Of a stretch of 64,000 nucleotides of DNA, positions 18,191 to 26,663 are shown piece by piece. The notes under the pieces were generated by a model, which saw only the letters and a program-made list of their open reading frames with translations, was not told the DNA's origin and did not search any database. Source of the stretch: Aquirufa aurantiipilula (lineage in GTDB: Bacteria > Bacteroidota > Bacteroidia > Cytophagales > Spirosomataceae); assembly GCF_019923745.1 (NCBI RefSeq), contig NZ_JAANOG010000003.1, forward strand, positions 186,001-250,000, read 5' to 3'. Made by a program: the position numbers and the translations under genes. Within the stretch, counting starts at the first letter, position 1. Every line of letters begins with the position of its first letter.

Positions 18191-18703
18191 TTAAGAGATG
18201 GCTTCCAAAATACGGGCTGGAACTACCAAACTTTCTTGTTGAATTTTCTCTTGCAATTTAATGATACCACCTAATAAAGCTTCGGGTCTTGGTGGACACC
18301 CAGGCACATAAACATCCACTGGAATTATCCGATCCACACCTTTGACCACATGGTATCCATGATCCCAATAAGGTCCGCCACAGTTGGAACAAGAACCCAT
18401 GGAAATCACATACCTTGGCTCAGGCATTTGCTCGTATAAACGACGAATCCGATCGGCCATTTTGAATGTAACAGTACCAGCTACAATCATCACATCTGAC
18501 TGACGAGGGGAAGGGCGAGGAAACACCCCAAATCGATCTAAATCATAACCCGATGCAAAAGCCTGCATCATTTCTATCGCACAACAAGCTAGACCAAAGC
18601 TCATAGGCCACAAGGAGCTGGCTCTAGCCCAGTTGAGTAAATCTTCAACTTGACTAATCACAAATCCTTCCGACTGAAACTGTTGGTCTAATAAGCTTTT
18701 CAT
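18191..18703 (-). CDS. nuoB: NADH-quinone oxidoreductase subunit B
   Basis: NuoB carries cluster N2, the last Fe-S cluster before quinone in complex I. Four cysteine ligands are visible: the tandem Cys40-Cys41 ([11 protein letters not shown]), Cys105 ([10 protein letters not shown]) and Cys136 ([14 protein letters not shown]). The length of 170 residues is typical. nuoA is not upstream; instead a T9SS-type sorting-domain protein ends 3 bp before it. Confidence 0.96.
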   Translation of the reverse strand: MKSLLDQQFQSEGFVISQVEDLLNWARASSLWPMSFGLACCAIEMMQAFASGYDLDRFGVFPRPSPRQSDVMIVAGTVTFKMADRIRRLYEQMPEPRYVISMGSCSNCGGPYWDHGYHVVKGVDRIIPVDVYVPGCPPRPEALLGGIIKLQEKIQQESLVVPARILEAIS

Positions 18704-18706
18704 ATA

Positions 18707-19441
18707 TTATCTTACAATGGTCAAATTGCCATAAATAGTCCCATATTCCTCACTAGGGGTAATGCGGTACATGTAGGTTCCAGAGGGCAAATCCTTCCCA
18801 TTAAACTTCCCTTTAAAGGGCTTTTCTTCGTATTGATATCCCGTACTTTCAAAAACAGGTTGACCCCAACGATCAAAAATCACAATGCTGGCATCAGGAT
18901 AATTGTATAAATAATCAATAAACCATTCATCATTGGTATCATCTGAATTCGGCGTAATGGCATTGTAAGGGTGAATTTTAACTAAAACCACCACGTCAAT
19001 GGTAGCAAAACTCTGACATGGTTGACCCGTAGTAGCGTCTTTACCAACTCCCGTAATAAAATAGGTTAACGTAAAACTTGTACCTTCTAAATCCTGATGA
19101 CTCTGTATTATTTTCTGAATATCGAAGGTCGTATTTAATCGAGTAGAATCCGTTACGCCAATCTCCTGCCCTCTATTGGTACCAGCTAATGTCCATGTCC
19201 ATTTAATTTCGGCATTTTGAGCACCATTGACAGGAATAGGAATAGGGTTTGGGTAAGGTTCACCTAAAAGGCGATTGGGGGAAAACACCACCACTTTCTT
19301 TTCTGTCGCTACCCACACAGGACATTGAGCCCATGAGGCAATACTCGTCCCCAATAAAAAGAACAGCAACAATACGTGCTTTACGCGAGTTAAAGAAGGG
19401 TATTTTAATCTAGAAATTAATAAAGTGTTTGTTAAAAACAT
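18707..19441 (-). CDS. Secreted protein with gliding-motility-associated (type B, CHU_C) sorting domain
   Basis: A 244-residue protein with a long signal peptide (cleavage probably after SIASWAQ, about residue 38), a beta-rich middle part, and a C-terminal domain of about 85 residues. NAITPNSDDTNDEWFID, VIFDRWGQPVFES, the GKDLPSGTYMYRI region and the end GNLTIVR are the hallmarks of the type B sorting domain recognised by the type IX secretion system. The protein should therefore be exported across the outer membrane. The cargo part is short and has no recognised domain. It is unusual upstream of nuoB, with a gap of only 3 bp. Confidence 0.85.
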   Translation of the reverse strand: MFLTNTLLISRLKYPSLTRVKHVLLLFFLLGTSIASWAQCPVWVATEKKVVVFSPNRLLGEPYPNPIPIPVNGAQNAEIKWTWTLAGTNRGQEIGVTDSTRLNTTFDIQKIIQSHQDLEGTSFTLTYFITGVGKDATTGQPCQSFATIDVVVLVKIHPYNAITPNSDDTNDEWFIDYLYNYPDASIVIFDRWGQPVFESTGYQYEEKPFKGKFNGKDLPSGTYMYRITPSEEYGTIYGNLTIVR

Positions 19442-19504
19442 AAAGCTTAAAAAATTCTCCCTAAGGTTTTGTAAATATACCTAAATTCACAAAATTTTTA
19501 TGGA

Positions 19505-21604
19505 ATGCCCATGACCCATTTTTTTGAAACAGATTTAGCCTTGCTGCGTGGAATGACACCCGCACGACTTAGCCTGCTTCAAATGGAATTAGGTCTATTT
19601 ACCTATGGCGACTTAATTCAGTACTTTCCCTTTCGTTACGAAGACCGTACAGCCATTTATCCGATTGATCAAATTACCGAACAATTGGAGCATGCCCAGT
19701 TTGTCGGGCGAATTCGTTACAAAGAAAAAATCGGTCAGGGACCCAAGCAAAGACTTGTTGCTCAATGTTGCGATGAATCGGGTTGCATTGAGTTAGTCTG
19801 GTTTCAAGGCATTAAATGGCTTGAAAAAACCTTAACGCCCGGGGTTGATTATTTATTTTATGGCAAGCCGACCAGCTTCAATGGGCAAATGCAAATTACT
19901 CATCCAGAAATGGAAGTGTATAAAGGAAAAGCTCAAAATGACACCTATTTCCATCCTGTATATTCCTTAACTGAAAAATTAAGAAAAAAATACATCGATA
20001 GTAAAGTAATGGCCCAACTGCAAAAAAATCTATTGCATTTGGCATTCCCTTACATCCGAGAAACGCTTCCCCCAGAAATAATTCAGCAATTCAAACTTAT
20101 TTCAAAACAAGAAGCTTTATACCACATTCATTTACCTCAATCGGAGAATTGGTTACATCAAGCAAAAAGACGCTTGAAATTTGAAGAGCTATTCTACAAC
20201 CAGCTCCGATTAATCAAACAAAATTTAGTTAGAAAAACGGCCTTCCCTGGTCAAGTTTTTTCTTCAGCGGCCTTGTTAACTAATTTCTATCAGAATCACA
20301 TGCCCTTTGAATTAACCAATGCGCAGAAAAAAGTGATTCGAGAAATTTTTCAAGACATGAAATCGGGGCAGCAGATGAACCGGCTTCTCCAAGGTGATGT
20401 AGGTTCTGGAAAAACCATCGTGGCTTTCATCGCCATGCTTTTAGCCATTGATAATGGCACACAAGCCTGCTTGATGGCTCCCACTGAAATTTTAGCCGAC
20501 CAGCATTATCAAGGTCTCAAGAAATTTGCTGATTTATTGGATATACAAATATCTAAATTGACGGGTTCTACCAAAAAGAAAGATCGACAAGTTTTACATG
20601 AAGATTTAGCCTCAGGCAAGCTGCAAATTTTGGTGGGAACACATGCCATTTTTGAGGACGTCGTTCAATTTCACAATTTGGGATTATGCATCATTGATGA
20701 ACAACATCGTTTTGGTGTAGCTCAAAGAGCCAAACTGTGGGATAAAAACAAACAGACTCATCCGCATGTCATGGTAATGACGGCCACACCGATCCCGCGT
20801 ACTTTAGCTATGACATTGTATGGAGATTTAGATATTTCCATCATTGACGAAATGCCAGCAGGTAGAAAAGCCATTCAAACCATTCATCGCTATGATAGCC
20901 ATCGTTTACAGGTGTTTGGTTTTATCCAAAATGAACTGAGCAAAGGCCGACAAGTTTATATCGTCTATCCCTTGATTGAAGAATCTGAAAAAATGGATTT
21001 CAAAGATTTAATGGATGGATTTGAAAGTATTTCTAGAGCTTTTCCCGAAGTGCCTTTAGGAATTCTTCATGGCAAAATGAAGTCGGCTGATAAAGACTTT
21101 GAAATGGCCCGCTTTGTCAAAAATGAAACTAAAATCATGGTAGCCACTACGGTCATTGAAGTGGGTGTCAATGTCCCTAATGCCAGTATCATGATCATTG
21201 AAAGTGCTGAAAGATTTGGTTTGGCGCAATTACACCAACTTAGAGGACGGGTTGGGCGAGGTGCCGAACAAAGTTATTGCATATTGATGACAGGCTATAA
21301 ATTAAGTGCAGATACCAAAAAAAGGGTTGAAACCATGGTCAGAACCAACAATGGTTTTGAGATTGCTGAAGTTGATTTACAATTAAGGGGTCCAGGTGAT
21401 TTAGGTGGGACGCGTCAAAGTGGCGCCATTGATCTGATGATTGCGGACTTGGCCAAAGACGGCGAAATTTTAAAAGTTGCTAGAGAAACGGCACAAAAAA
21501 TATTGGACGAAGATCCACAGTTAACATTACCCAATCACCAGATGATACGCGAACAAGTTGCCCATCAACGTAGGGACACGACCAACTGGGCTAAAATTAG
21601 CTAG
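19505..21604 (+). CDS. recG: ATP-dependent DNA helicase RecG
   Basis: RecG remodels stalled forks and branches Holliday junctions. The 699-residue protein has an N-terminal wedge/OB domain (HAQFVGRIRYKEK onwards), helicase motif I LLQGDVGSGKTIVAF, motif II IIDEQHRFGVAQR, motif III VMTATPIPRTLAMT, and motif VI LHQLRGRVGRGAEQSYC, then the TRG-like region and a C-terminal hook. Starts at 19505 or 19511 are both possible. Its stop overlaps the stop of yqgE on the other strand in the tetranucleotide CTAG. Confidence 0.96.
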   Translation: MPMTHFFETDLALLRGMTPARLSLLQMELGLFTYGDLIQYFPFRYEDRTAIYPIDQITEQLEHAQFVGRIRYKEKIGQGPKQRLVAQCCDESGCIELVWFQGIKWLEKTLTPGVDYLFYGKPTSFNGQMQITHPEMEVYKGKAQNDTYFHPVYSLTEKLRKKYIDSKVMAQLQKNLLHLAFPYIRETLPPEIIQQFKLISKQEALYHIHLPQSENWLHQAKRRLKFEELFYNQLRLIKQNLVRKTAFPGQVFSSAALLTNFYQNHMPFELTNAQKKVIREIFQDMKSGQQMNRLLQGDVGSGKTIVAFIAMLLAIDNGTQACLMAPTEILADQHYQGLKKFADLLDIQISKLTGSTKKKDRQVLHEDLASGKLQILVGTHAIFEDVVQFHNLGLCIIDEQHRFGVAQRAKLWDKNKQTHPHVMVMTATPIPRTLAMTLYGDLDISIIDEMPAGRKAIQTIHRYDSHRLQVFGFIQNELSKGRQVYIVYPLIEESEKMDFKDLMDGFESISRAFPEVPLGILHGKMKSADKDFEMARFVKNETKIMVATTVIEVGVNVPNASIMIIESAERFGLAQLHQLRGRVGRGAEQSYCILMTGYKLSADTKKRVETMVRTNNGFEIAEVDLQLRGPGDLGGTRQSGAIDLMIADLAKDGEILKVARETAQKILDEDPQLTLPNHQMIREQVAHQRRDTTNWAKIS

Positions 21605-22170
21605 TTCAGATTGGGGTCATCGGGATAAGTAGACAATACTCGATAGTCGCCACCTTTATCAAACAAGACTTTCCGCCACAAGTTCAAGGTGGGTTCATCA
21701 AAAACATATTCAGCTTTGGCGGGATGTAACATCCATGCATTGGATTTCACTTCTCGTTCTAATTGACCCGCGCCCCAGCCAGAATAGCCAATAAAAAATT
21801 TGATCTCTTCAAATCCAATTTCTCCCCCAACCACTAATTCGATAGCCCGTTCAAAATCTCCTGACCAAAATATCCCTTCTCCTATCTCTATTCCATCAGG
21901 AATCAAATCAGGTCTTCGATGTACAAACTGCATGATGGTAGGATCCACTGGGCCACCTGAATAAAGCGGCACATCTTCCATGACCTTTTCGTCCATATAG
22001 GAATCCAACACTATTTCCTGCCTTTGATTTAACACCAATCCAAACGAATGAGAAGAAGAATGTTCACATAATAATACCACGGAACGATGAAAAGAAGGGT
22101 CCTCCAAAAATGGTTCAGAAACCAAGAGCATACCTGGTTTTAATTCCAATGGAGCATTTTTCTTAGGCAT
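21601..22170 (-). CDS. yqgE: YqgE/AlgH family protein
   Basis: A 189-residue member of the YqgE/AlgH (DUF179) family, recognised from LKPGMLLVSEPFLEDPSFHRSVVLLCEH, split here as LKPGMLLVSEPFLED and FHRSVVLLCEH, and from FGLVLNQR, YSGGPVD and GYSGWGAGQLE. The biochemical function is unknown. In other bacteria the gene neighbours ruvX/yqgF; here it is convergent with recG and divergent from folK. Confidence 0.92.
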   Translation of the reverse strand: MPKKNAPLELKPGMLLVSEPFLEDPSFHRSVVLLCEHSSSHSFGLVLNQRQEIVLDSYMDEKVMEDVPLYSGGPVDPTIMQFVHRRPDLIPDGIEIGEGIFWSGDFERAIELVVGGEIGFEEIKFFIGYSGWGAGQLEREVKSNAWMLHPAKAEYVFDEPTLNLWRKVLFDKGGDYRVLSTYPDDPNLN

Positions 22171-22203
22171 AAAAAAGAAATTTGTAAGTTTGTTAGAAAT
22201 GAA

Positions 22204-22698
22204 ATGACCATGGCCACCAACATGTACCTCTCTTTGGGAGGCAATCTAGGAAATACCCTTGAAATTTTTAAAAATGTCTATCCAATTCTTGAAAAAAAAA
22301 TAGGGCCTATACTTCATTTTTCTTCTATTTATCAAACGAAAGCTTGGGGAAATACCCAGCAAGCTGACTTCCTAAACCAAGTGCTTGAATTAAACACAGA
22401 ACTGAATCCTCAGGAATTAATCGCTCAACTATTGAACATTGAATCCGAATTAGGCCGTGTAAGAAAACAACAATGGGAGGCTAGAATCATCGACTTGGAC
22501 ATTCTATTTTATGGAAATCAAATCATCCAAGAAAGTAATTTACAAATACCTCACCCCTTTTTACCTCAACGAAAATTTGTATTAATTCCTTTGGCAGAAA
22601 TTGCTCCAAATTTGATACACCCAATCTTAAAGAAAAGTATAGACAATCTTGTAATAGATTGTCCAGATAGTTCTGAAGTTAAAAAATTGGATTTATAA
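22204..22698 (+). CDS. folK: 2-amino-4-hydroxy-6-hydroxymethyldihydropteridine pyrophosphokinase
   Basis: HPPK transfers pyrophosphate from ATP to 6-hydroxymethyl-7,8-dihydropterin in folate synthesis. MYLSLGGNLGNTLEIF, FSSIYQTKAWG, ADFLNQVLEL, ELGRVRKQQWEARIIDLDIL (Mg-binding Asp pair) and IPHPFLPQRKFVLIPLAEI are all present in the 164-residue protein. ATGs at 22204, 22210 and 22219 are possible starts. The stop overlaps the stop of the convergent hydroxylase gene by 6 bp. folA is at 35004, so the folate genes are scattered. Confidence 0.94.
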   Translation: MTMATNMYLSLGGNLGNTLEIFKNVYPILEKKIGPILHFSSIYQTKAWGNTQQADFLNQVLELNTELNPQELIAQLLNIESELGRVRKQQWEARIIDLDILFYGNQIIQESNLQIPHPFLPQRKFVLIPLAEIAPNLIHPILKKSIDNLVIDCPDSSEVKKLDL

Positions 22699-23337
22699 AT
22701 TCTCCTGAACCTTATTCTTATCCATGGTATCCATGGTACCAAATACATAATCCCAAATAGGAGAAGAAACACCAAATACCGCATTTCCATCTTTATAGTG
22801 ATGAACAGCATGGTTTACCCAAAGCATTTTAAAATAATTCTTGGGAGGAGGATAAGCGTGAACACAATAATGCACCAATAAATAAGAAGCATATCCCCAA
22901 ATGAATCCAGGAAAGAAGGCAAAAGCATAATTATTTAGTGCAAAATAAGAAATAGAAAAGAGCAGACCTACCACCAAAATGGCAATCACCGGAGGCATTG
23001 CTAAACGAGTCTTGTCTTTGGGATATTCATGATGAACGCCATGTGCAATGTACTGAAATTTAGATCTAGCCTCAGTAGTAGGTTCAATGTGGTAAATACT
23101 GCGATGCACCCAATATTCGATGAAGGTGAACCCGAAAAATCCAATTAAAAATAAGCCTAAAATAACTCTGTTATCCAATACCGCATACGTGAAAGCAAAG
23201 TACAAAAGCACCATACCTGTCAGAAAAAATAAAGTTACTGGTATCGCAATGTGTGTTCTTGACAACCTCTCTAAAATAGGATTTTCAAATAATTGCTTTG
23301 AACCCGAATGCTTCGGACGTATGTTTTGTTTTTCCAT
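22693..23337 (-). CDS. Fatty-acid/sterol hydroxylase family membrane protein
   Basis: A 214-residue membrane enzyme of the fatty acid hydroxylase superfamily with the di-iron histidine clusters HRSIYH, HGVHHEYP, HYCVHAYPPP and NHAVHHY. Four hydrophobic segments flank them. The order and spacing (HX3-4H, HX2HH, HX2HH) resemble fatty-acid 2-hydroxylases, which in Bacteroidota could make the 2-hydroxy fatty acids of sphingolipids or aminolipids. A carotenoid hydroxylase (CrtZ-like) is a second possibility. The substrate is inference. Confidence 0.8.
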   Translation of the reverse strand: MEKQNIRPKHSGSKQLFENPILERLSRTHIAIPVTLFFLTGMVLLYFAFTYAVLDNRVILGLFLIGFFGFTFIEYWVHRSIYHIEPTTEARSKFQYIAHGVHHEYPKDKTRLAMPPVIAILVVGLLFSISYFALNNYAFAFFPGFIWGYASYLLVHYCVHAYPPPKNYFKMLWVNHAVHHYKDGNAVFGVSSPIWDYVFGTMDTMDKNKVQENL

Positions 23338-23411
23338 ATCTCGAATTTTTAGAAAAAAATCGGAATTGAATTGATAGTAGACTTAGGCTTTGAACACAAA
23401 ATTAATAGAAA

Positions 23412-24575
23412 CTATTCGCTATCCAAAAGATTCTGAGTTGGGAATTTCCAACTTTGACTTATGATCCTTTGATAGTAGTTTTCATAAAGAGGAAGTATTT
23501 TCTCAATATCAAATAACTTGGCTCTCTCCAAGGAATTCTTCTTCATTTGGGTTAACAAAACTTCGTCTGAAAGTAGTTTAATGGTATTTTTGGCCATATC
23601 ATCGATATCGCCTATTTCACTCACATAGCCTGTTTCGCCATGAATATTCACTTCGGTTATTCCTCCTGCATTGGATGAAATTACAGGAACTTCACAAGCC
23701 ATTGCTTCCAAAGCAGCTAATCCAAAACTTTCTTTTTCAGAGGTCAAAAAGAAGACATCAGCCAAAGAAAGTGCTTCCTCAATAGTATCCAATTTTCCTA
23801 AAAAACGAACATCTCCTTGTACTCCCAAATCCCGACATAAGGCTTCGATCGCCGAACGTTCTGGCCCATCTCCTACTAATAATAATTTGGAAGGAATCTC
23901 TTTCCGAACTTTCTCAAATACATGAATGATGTCTTCAATTCTTTTAACTTTTCGAAAATTGGAAGTATGCATCAATAGCTTTTCTCCATGGGGACAAATG
24001 GCTATCTTAAAATGTTCTTTAGCTTGTTTTTTAAATCGTTTTAAGTCAATAAAATTTGGAATCACTTCAATCGCACTTAAAATCTCAAACTCTGCATAGG
24101 TATCATTTCGAAGACTTTCTGATACCGCTGTAACGCCATCCGATTCATTGATGGAAAAAGTTACGACAGGTTCAAAGGATGGATCCCTTCCTACAAGTGT
24201 TATATCTGTACCGTGCAATGTGGTAATTACTGGCACGTGAATACCTTTATATTTTAAAATTTGCTTCGCTAAATAAGCCGCAGAAGCATGAGGAATGGCA
24301 TAATGAACATGTAGTAAATCTAGCTTTTCATTGATGGTGACATCCACCATTTTACTGGCTAAAGCCGACTCATAAGGTAAGTACTGAAATAAGGGATAGG
24401 AGGCCACACTTACCTCATGATAAAAAATATTTTCGGAAAAGAAATCCAATCTTGGTGGCTGAGTATACGTGATAAAATGCACTTCATGACCAGCCGATGC
24501 TAGGGCTTTTCCTAACTCGGTTGCCACAACCCCACTTCCCCCATACGTTGGGTAGCAAATGATTCCTATTTTCAT
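23412..24575 (-). CDS. bshA: N-acetyl-alpha-D-glucosaminyl L-malate synthase BshA
   Basis: BshA joins GlcNAc from UDP-GlcNAc to L-malate in the first step of bacillithiol synthesis. It is a GT4 (GT-B fold) protein of 387 residues. The N-terminus MKIGIICYPTYGGSGVVATE, the stretch DLLHVHYAIPHASAAYLA and the C-terminal donor site ESFGLAALEAMACEVPVISS match BshA rather than general GT4 enzymes. The organism therefore probably uses bacillithiol as a low-molecular-weight thiol. bshB and bshC are not in the window. It is divergent from purN. Confidence 0.92.
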   Translation of the reverse strand: MKIGIICYPTYGGSGVVATELGKALASAGHEVHFITYTQPPRLDFFSENIFYHEVSVASYPLFQYLPYESALASKMVDVTINEKLDLLHVHYAIPHASAAYLAKQILKYKGIHVPVITTLHGTDITLVGRDPSFEPVVTFSINESDGVTAVSESLRNDTYAEFEILSAIEVIPNFIDLKRFKKQAKEHFKIAICPHGEKLLMHTSNFRKVKRIEDIIHVFEKVRKEIPSKLLLVGDGPERSAIEALCRDLGVQGDVRFLGKLDTIEEALSLADVFFLTSEKESFGLAALEAMACEVPVISSNAGGITEVNIHGETGYVSEIGDIDDMAKNTIKLLSDEVLLTQMKKNSLERAKLFDIEKILPLYENYYQRIISQSWKFPTQNLLDSE

Positions 24576-24638
24576 GTTCCGATTTTAACCTGAAGAAACA
24601 AAACTTCAATTTTTGCCTAAAGGTTCCGCAATATGGCC

Positions 24639-24646
24639 TAAATTTG
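24639..24646 (+). promoter_or_regulatory. Promoter -7 element candidate for purN
   Basis: TAAATTTG matches TAnnTTTG and ends 21 bp before the TTG start of purN. A TTTG at 24612-24615 is 23 bp upstream, somewhat far for a -33 box. Confidence 0.5.
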
Positions 24647-24667
24647 TAAGAAAATAATCGTTTAGGC

Positions 24668-25237
24668 TTGAAAAACATCGTCATTTTTGCTTCCGGATCA
24701 GGTTCCAATGCGGAAAAAATCATTCAACATTTACAGGGTTCCTCGCTAGCTCAGGTTAGTTGCATTTATTGCAATAACCCAGAAGCAGGGGTCATTGAAC
24801 GTGCCAAAAGACTGCAAGTCCCTTGTCGCGTTTTCTCCCGAGAAGAATACAAAAATGGAATTGTCTTAAGTGAAATTCAAGCATTACAAACCGACTGGAT
24901 TGTGTTAGCTGGATTTTTATGGTTAATTCCAAGCAGCTTTGTGCAAGCATATCCACAACGCATCATTAACCTTCACCCAGCTCTTTTACCTAAGTTTGGA
25001 GGAAAAGGAATGTACGGACACTTTGTACATGAAGCTGTTATTGAAGCAGGAGAAAAAGAATCAGGTATCACCATTCATTTTGTAAATGAGCATTATGATG
25101 AAGGTGCTATTATCCATCAAAGTTCATTTAGCATTGATCCTGGCGACAGCCCGGAGGATGTCGCCAGAAAAGGCCAGGTTCTTGAGCACCGTGATTTTCC
25201 GGTAATTATTGAAAAACTGATTAAGCAATCAAACTAA
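24668..25237 (+). CDS. purN: Phosphoribosylglycinamide formyltransferase (GART)
   Basis: PurN formylates GAR with 10-formyl-tetrahydrofolate in purine synthesis. The protein begins (TTG)KNIVIFASGSGSNAEKII. The catalytic Asn and His are in INLHPALLPKFGG, and the Asp in NEHYDEGAIIHQ. No ATG lies upstream at a suitable distance, so a TTG start codon at 24668 is used; a promoter candidate just upstream supports this. The length of 189 residues is normal. It abuts the stop of the efflux gene on the other strand with no spacer. Confidence 0.93.
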   Translation: MKNIVIFASGSGSNAEKIIQHLQGSSLAQVSCIYCNNPEAGVIERAKRLQVPCRVFSREEYKNGIVLSEIQALQTDWIVLAGFLWLIPSSFVQAYPQRIINLHPALLPKFGGKGMYGHFVHEAVIEAGEKESGITIHFVNEHYDEGAIIHQSSFSIDPGDSPEDVARKGQVLEHRDFPVIIEKLIKQSN

Positions 25238-26662
25238 TTACCAGCCTCCACCTAAAACACGGTATAACTGGATAGCATGTATCCAGCGTTTTCTTGAGAT
25301 TTCCAATAATTCCAACTCCGAACGTAATGCGTTTTGTTGGGCAGTTAGAACCTCCAAATAATTAGCTTTAGCTGTAGTAAACAAGGTGCCCACCGTAGCA
25401 ATAGCCCCTTTGGTCAACATTACTTCTCGTTCTTTCAACTGATCCATCCTTTGTAAATAGGCCAAGGACTTTACCTGAGTATCCCATTCCAAAAAGCCTT
25501 TTAATAAGGCATTTTGATAGGTTAAATCGAGAGCTTTCCAACGAGCATTTTCTCGACTAATATTAGAATATAAAGCCGAACGATTTAACCAGGGTGCTGT
25601 AATTCCCCCTATCAATTGATAGGCCATGGAGGTAGGCAACTGAAATAAATAAGCTGGTTGGAATCCTTGCACTCCTAACATACCTGATAATACCACAGAT
25701 GGTTTCAAGGCTAAATCGGCACTTTGCTTGTTCAGTAATTGGGCTTCCAATTCTAACCTTGCCTGACGCACATCGGGTCTTCTTTCCAATTGATCAATCT
25801 GAATTTGAGCATACAAGGAGCTATCCAAGGAACAATTAAATGGATACTGAGAACGAGCAATTTTTTTATTAGGTTGATTTAACCAATAACGAAGTTGATT
25901 TTCCAATTCCGTGATTTGTTGCAACACCAAACCTTCCTGGGCTCTTGAATTTAACCATTGTGCCTCCAACTGCTGAACTGCTGACTCATTCACCACACCC
26001 GCTTCTTTTTGAATTTTAACCAAGTTCAAGGCACTAAATTGTATGCCAATATTGGTTTTCAAAATGTCCAATTCTTGATCCAATGCCACCAATTGTCCAT
26101 ACATACCCGCTACTTCAGAAACCAAAGAAGTAATGTACCATTGTTGGCCTGATTCGGTTGCTAAATACCTCAAAGCACTTGCTTTTTTACGCTTTGAAAG
26201 TTTCCCCCAAATATCCACTTCCCAAGAAGATTGAAGCCCTATCATCACATCAGGTAAATGCTCAGGAATGATCTGATCTTTGGAAATATTAGGCGAAAAT
26301 TGGGTATCGTAATTACCGACCCCATCCATGGTATATTTACTGAATTTCCTCAAACTCGGTTGAATAACTCCAGAAACAGTCGGCTTCATAGCTCCCCGAT
26401 CAAAGGTATATTGAGCCCGACTAATGGCAAGATTTAGGAATCCAATCTTAATATCATTACTACGAATTAAGACTGAATCAATCAATTGCACCAATAAACT
26501 ATCCTTTTTCCAACAGGCTTCTATACTGGATACAGACTGCCCAACATCTTTCATTCGATAGGCTTCTAATTCTGCATCGATTTTACGTGCATCTCGAAAA
26601 ATGGCTTGCTGACAAGACAGCAAGCTCATGGAAAATATACTTATTATGACGATTAGACGCAT
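25238..26662 (-). CDS. Outer-membrane efflux lipoprotein (TolC/OprM-like)
   Basis: The outer-membrane channel of a tripartite RND pump. The start at 26662 gives MRLIVIISIFSMSLLSCQQ, a lipoprotein signal with Cys17 as the lipid anchor; the frame is open to 26713, but that extension would run into the permease gene. The 474-residue protein has two helical repeats of the outer membrane efflux family, with LQSSWEVDIWGKLSKRKKAS and LERRPDVRQARLELEAQLL as markers. The start is one base after the permease stop. The gene order is adaptor, permease, channel. Confidence 0.9.
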   Translation of the reverse strand: MRLIVIISIFSMSLLSCQQAIFRDARKIDAELEAYRMKDVGQSVSSIEACWKKDSLLVQLIDSVLIRSNDIKIGFLNLAISRAQYTFDRGAMKPTVSGVIQPSLRKFSKYTMDGVGNYDTQFSPNISKDQIIPEHLPDVMIGLQSSWEVDIWGKLSKRKKASALRYLATESGQQWYITSLVSEVAGMYGQLVALDQELDILKTNIGIQFSALNLVKIQKEAGVVNESAVQQLEAQWLNSRAQEGLVLQQITELENQLRYWLNQPNKKIARSQYPFNCSLDSSLYAQIQIDQLERRPDVRQARLELEAQLLNKQSADLALKPSVVLSGMLGVQGFQPAYLFQLPTSMAYQLIGGITAPWLNRSALYSNISRENARWKALDLTYQNALLKGFLEWDTQVKSLAYLQRMDQLKEREVMLTKGAIATVGTLFTTAKANYLEVLTAQQNALRSELELLEISRKRWIHAIQLYRVLGGGW

Positions 26663-26663
26663 A

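Noticed and set aside
22693-23337. Beta-carotene hydroxylase (CrtZ)
   Set aside because: The histidine boxes fit, but the length and HYCVHAYPPP resemble fatty-acid 2-hydroxylases more, and no carotenoid gene is adjacent; kept as an alternative only.
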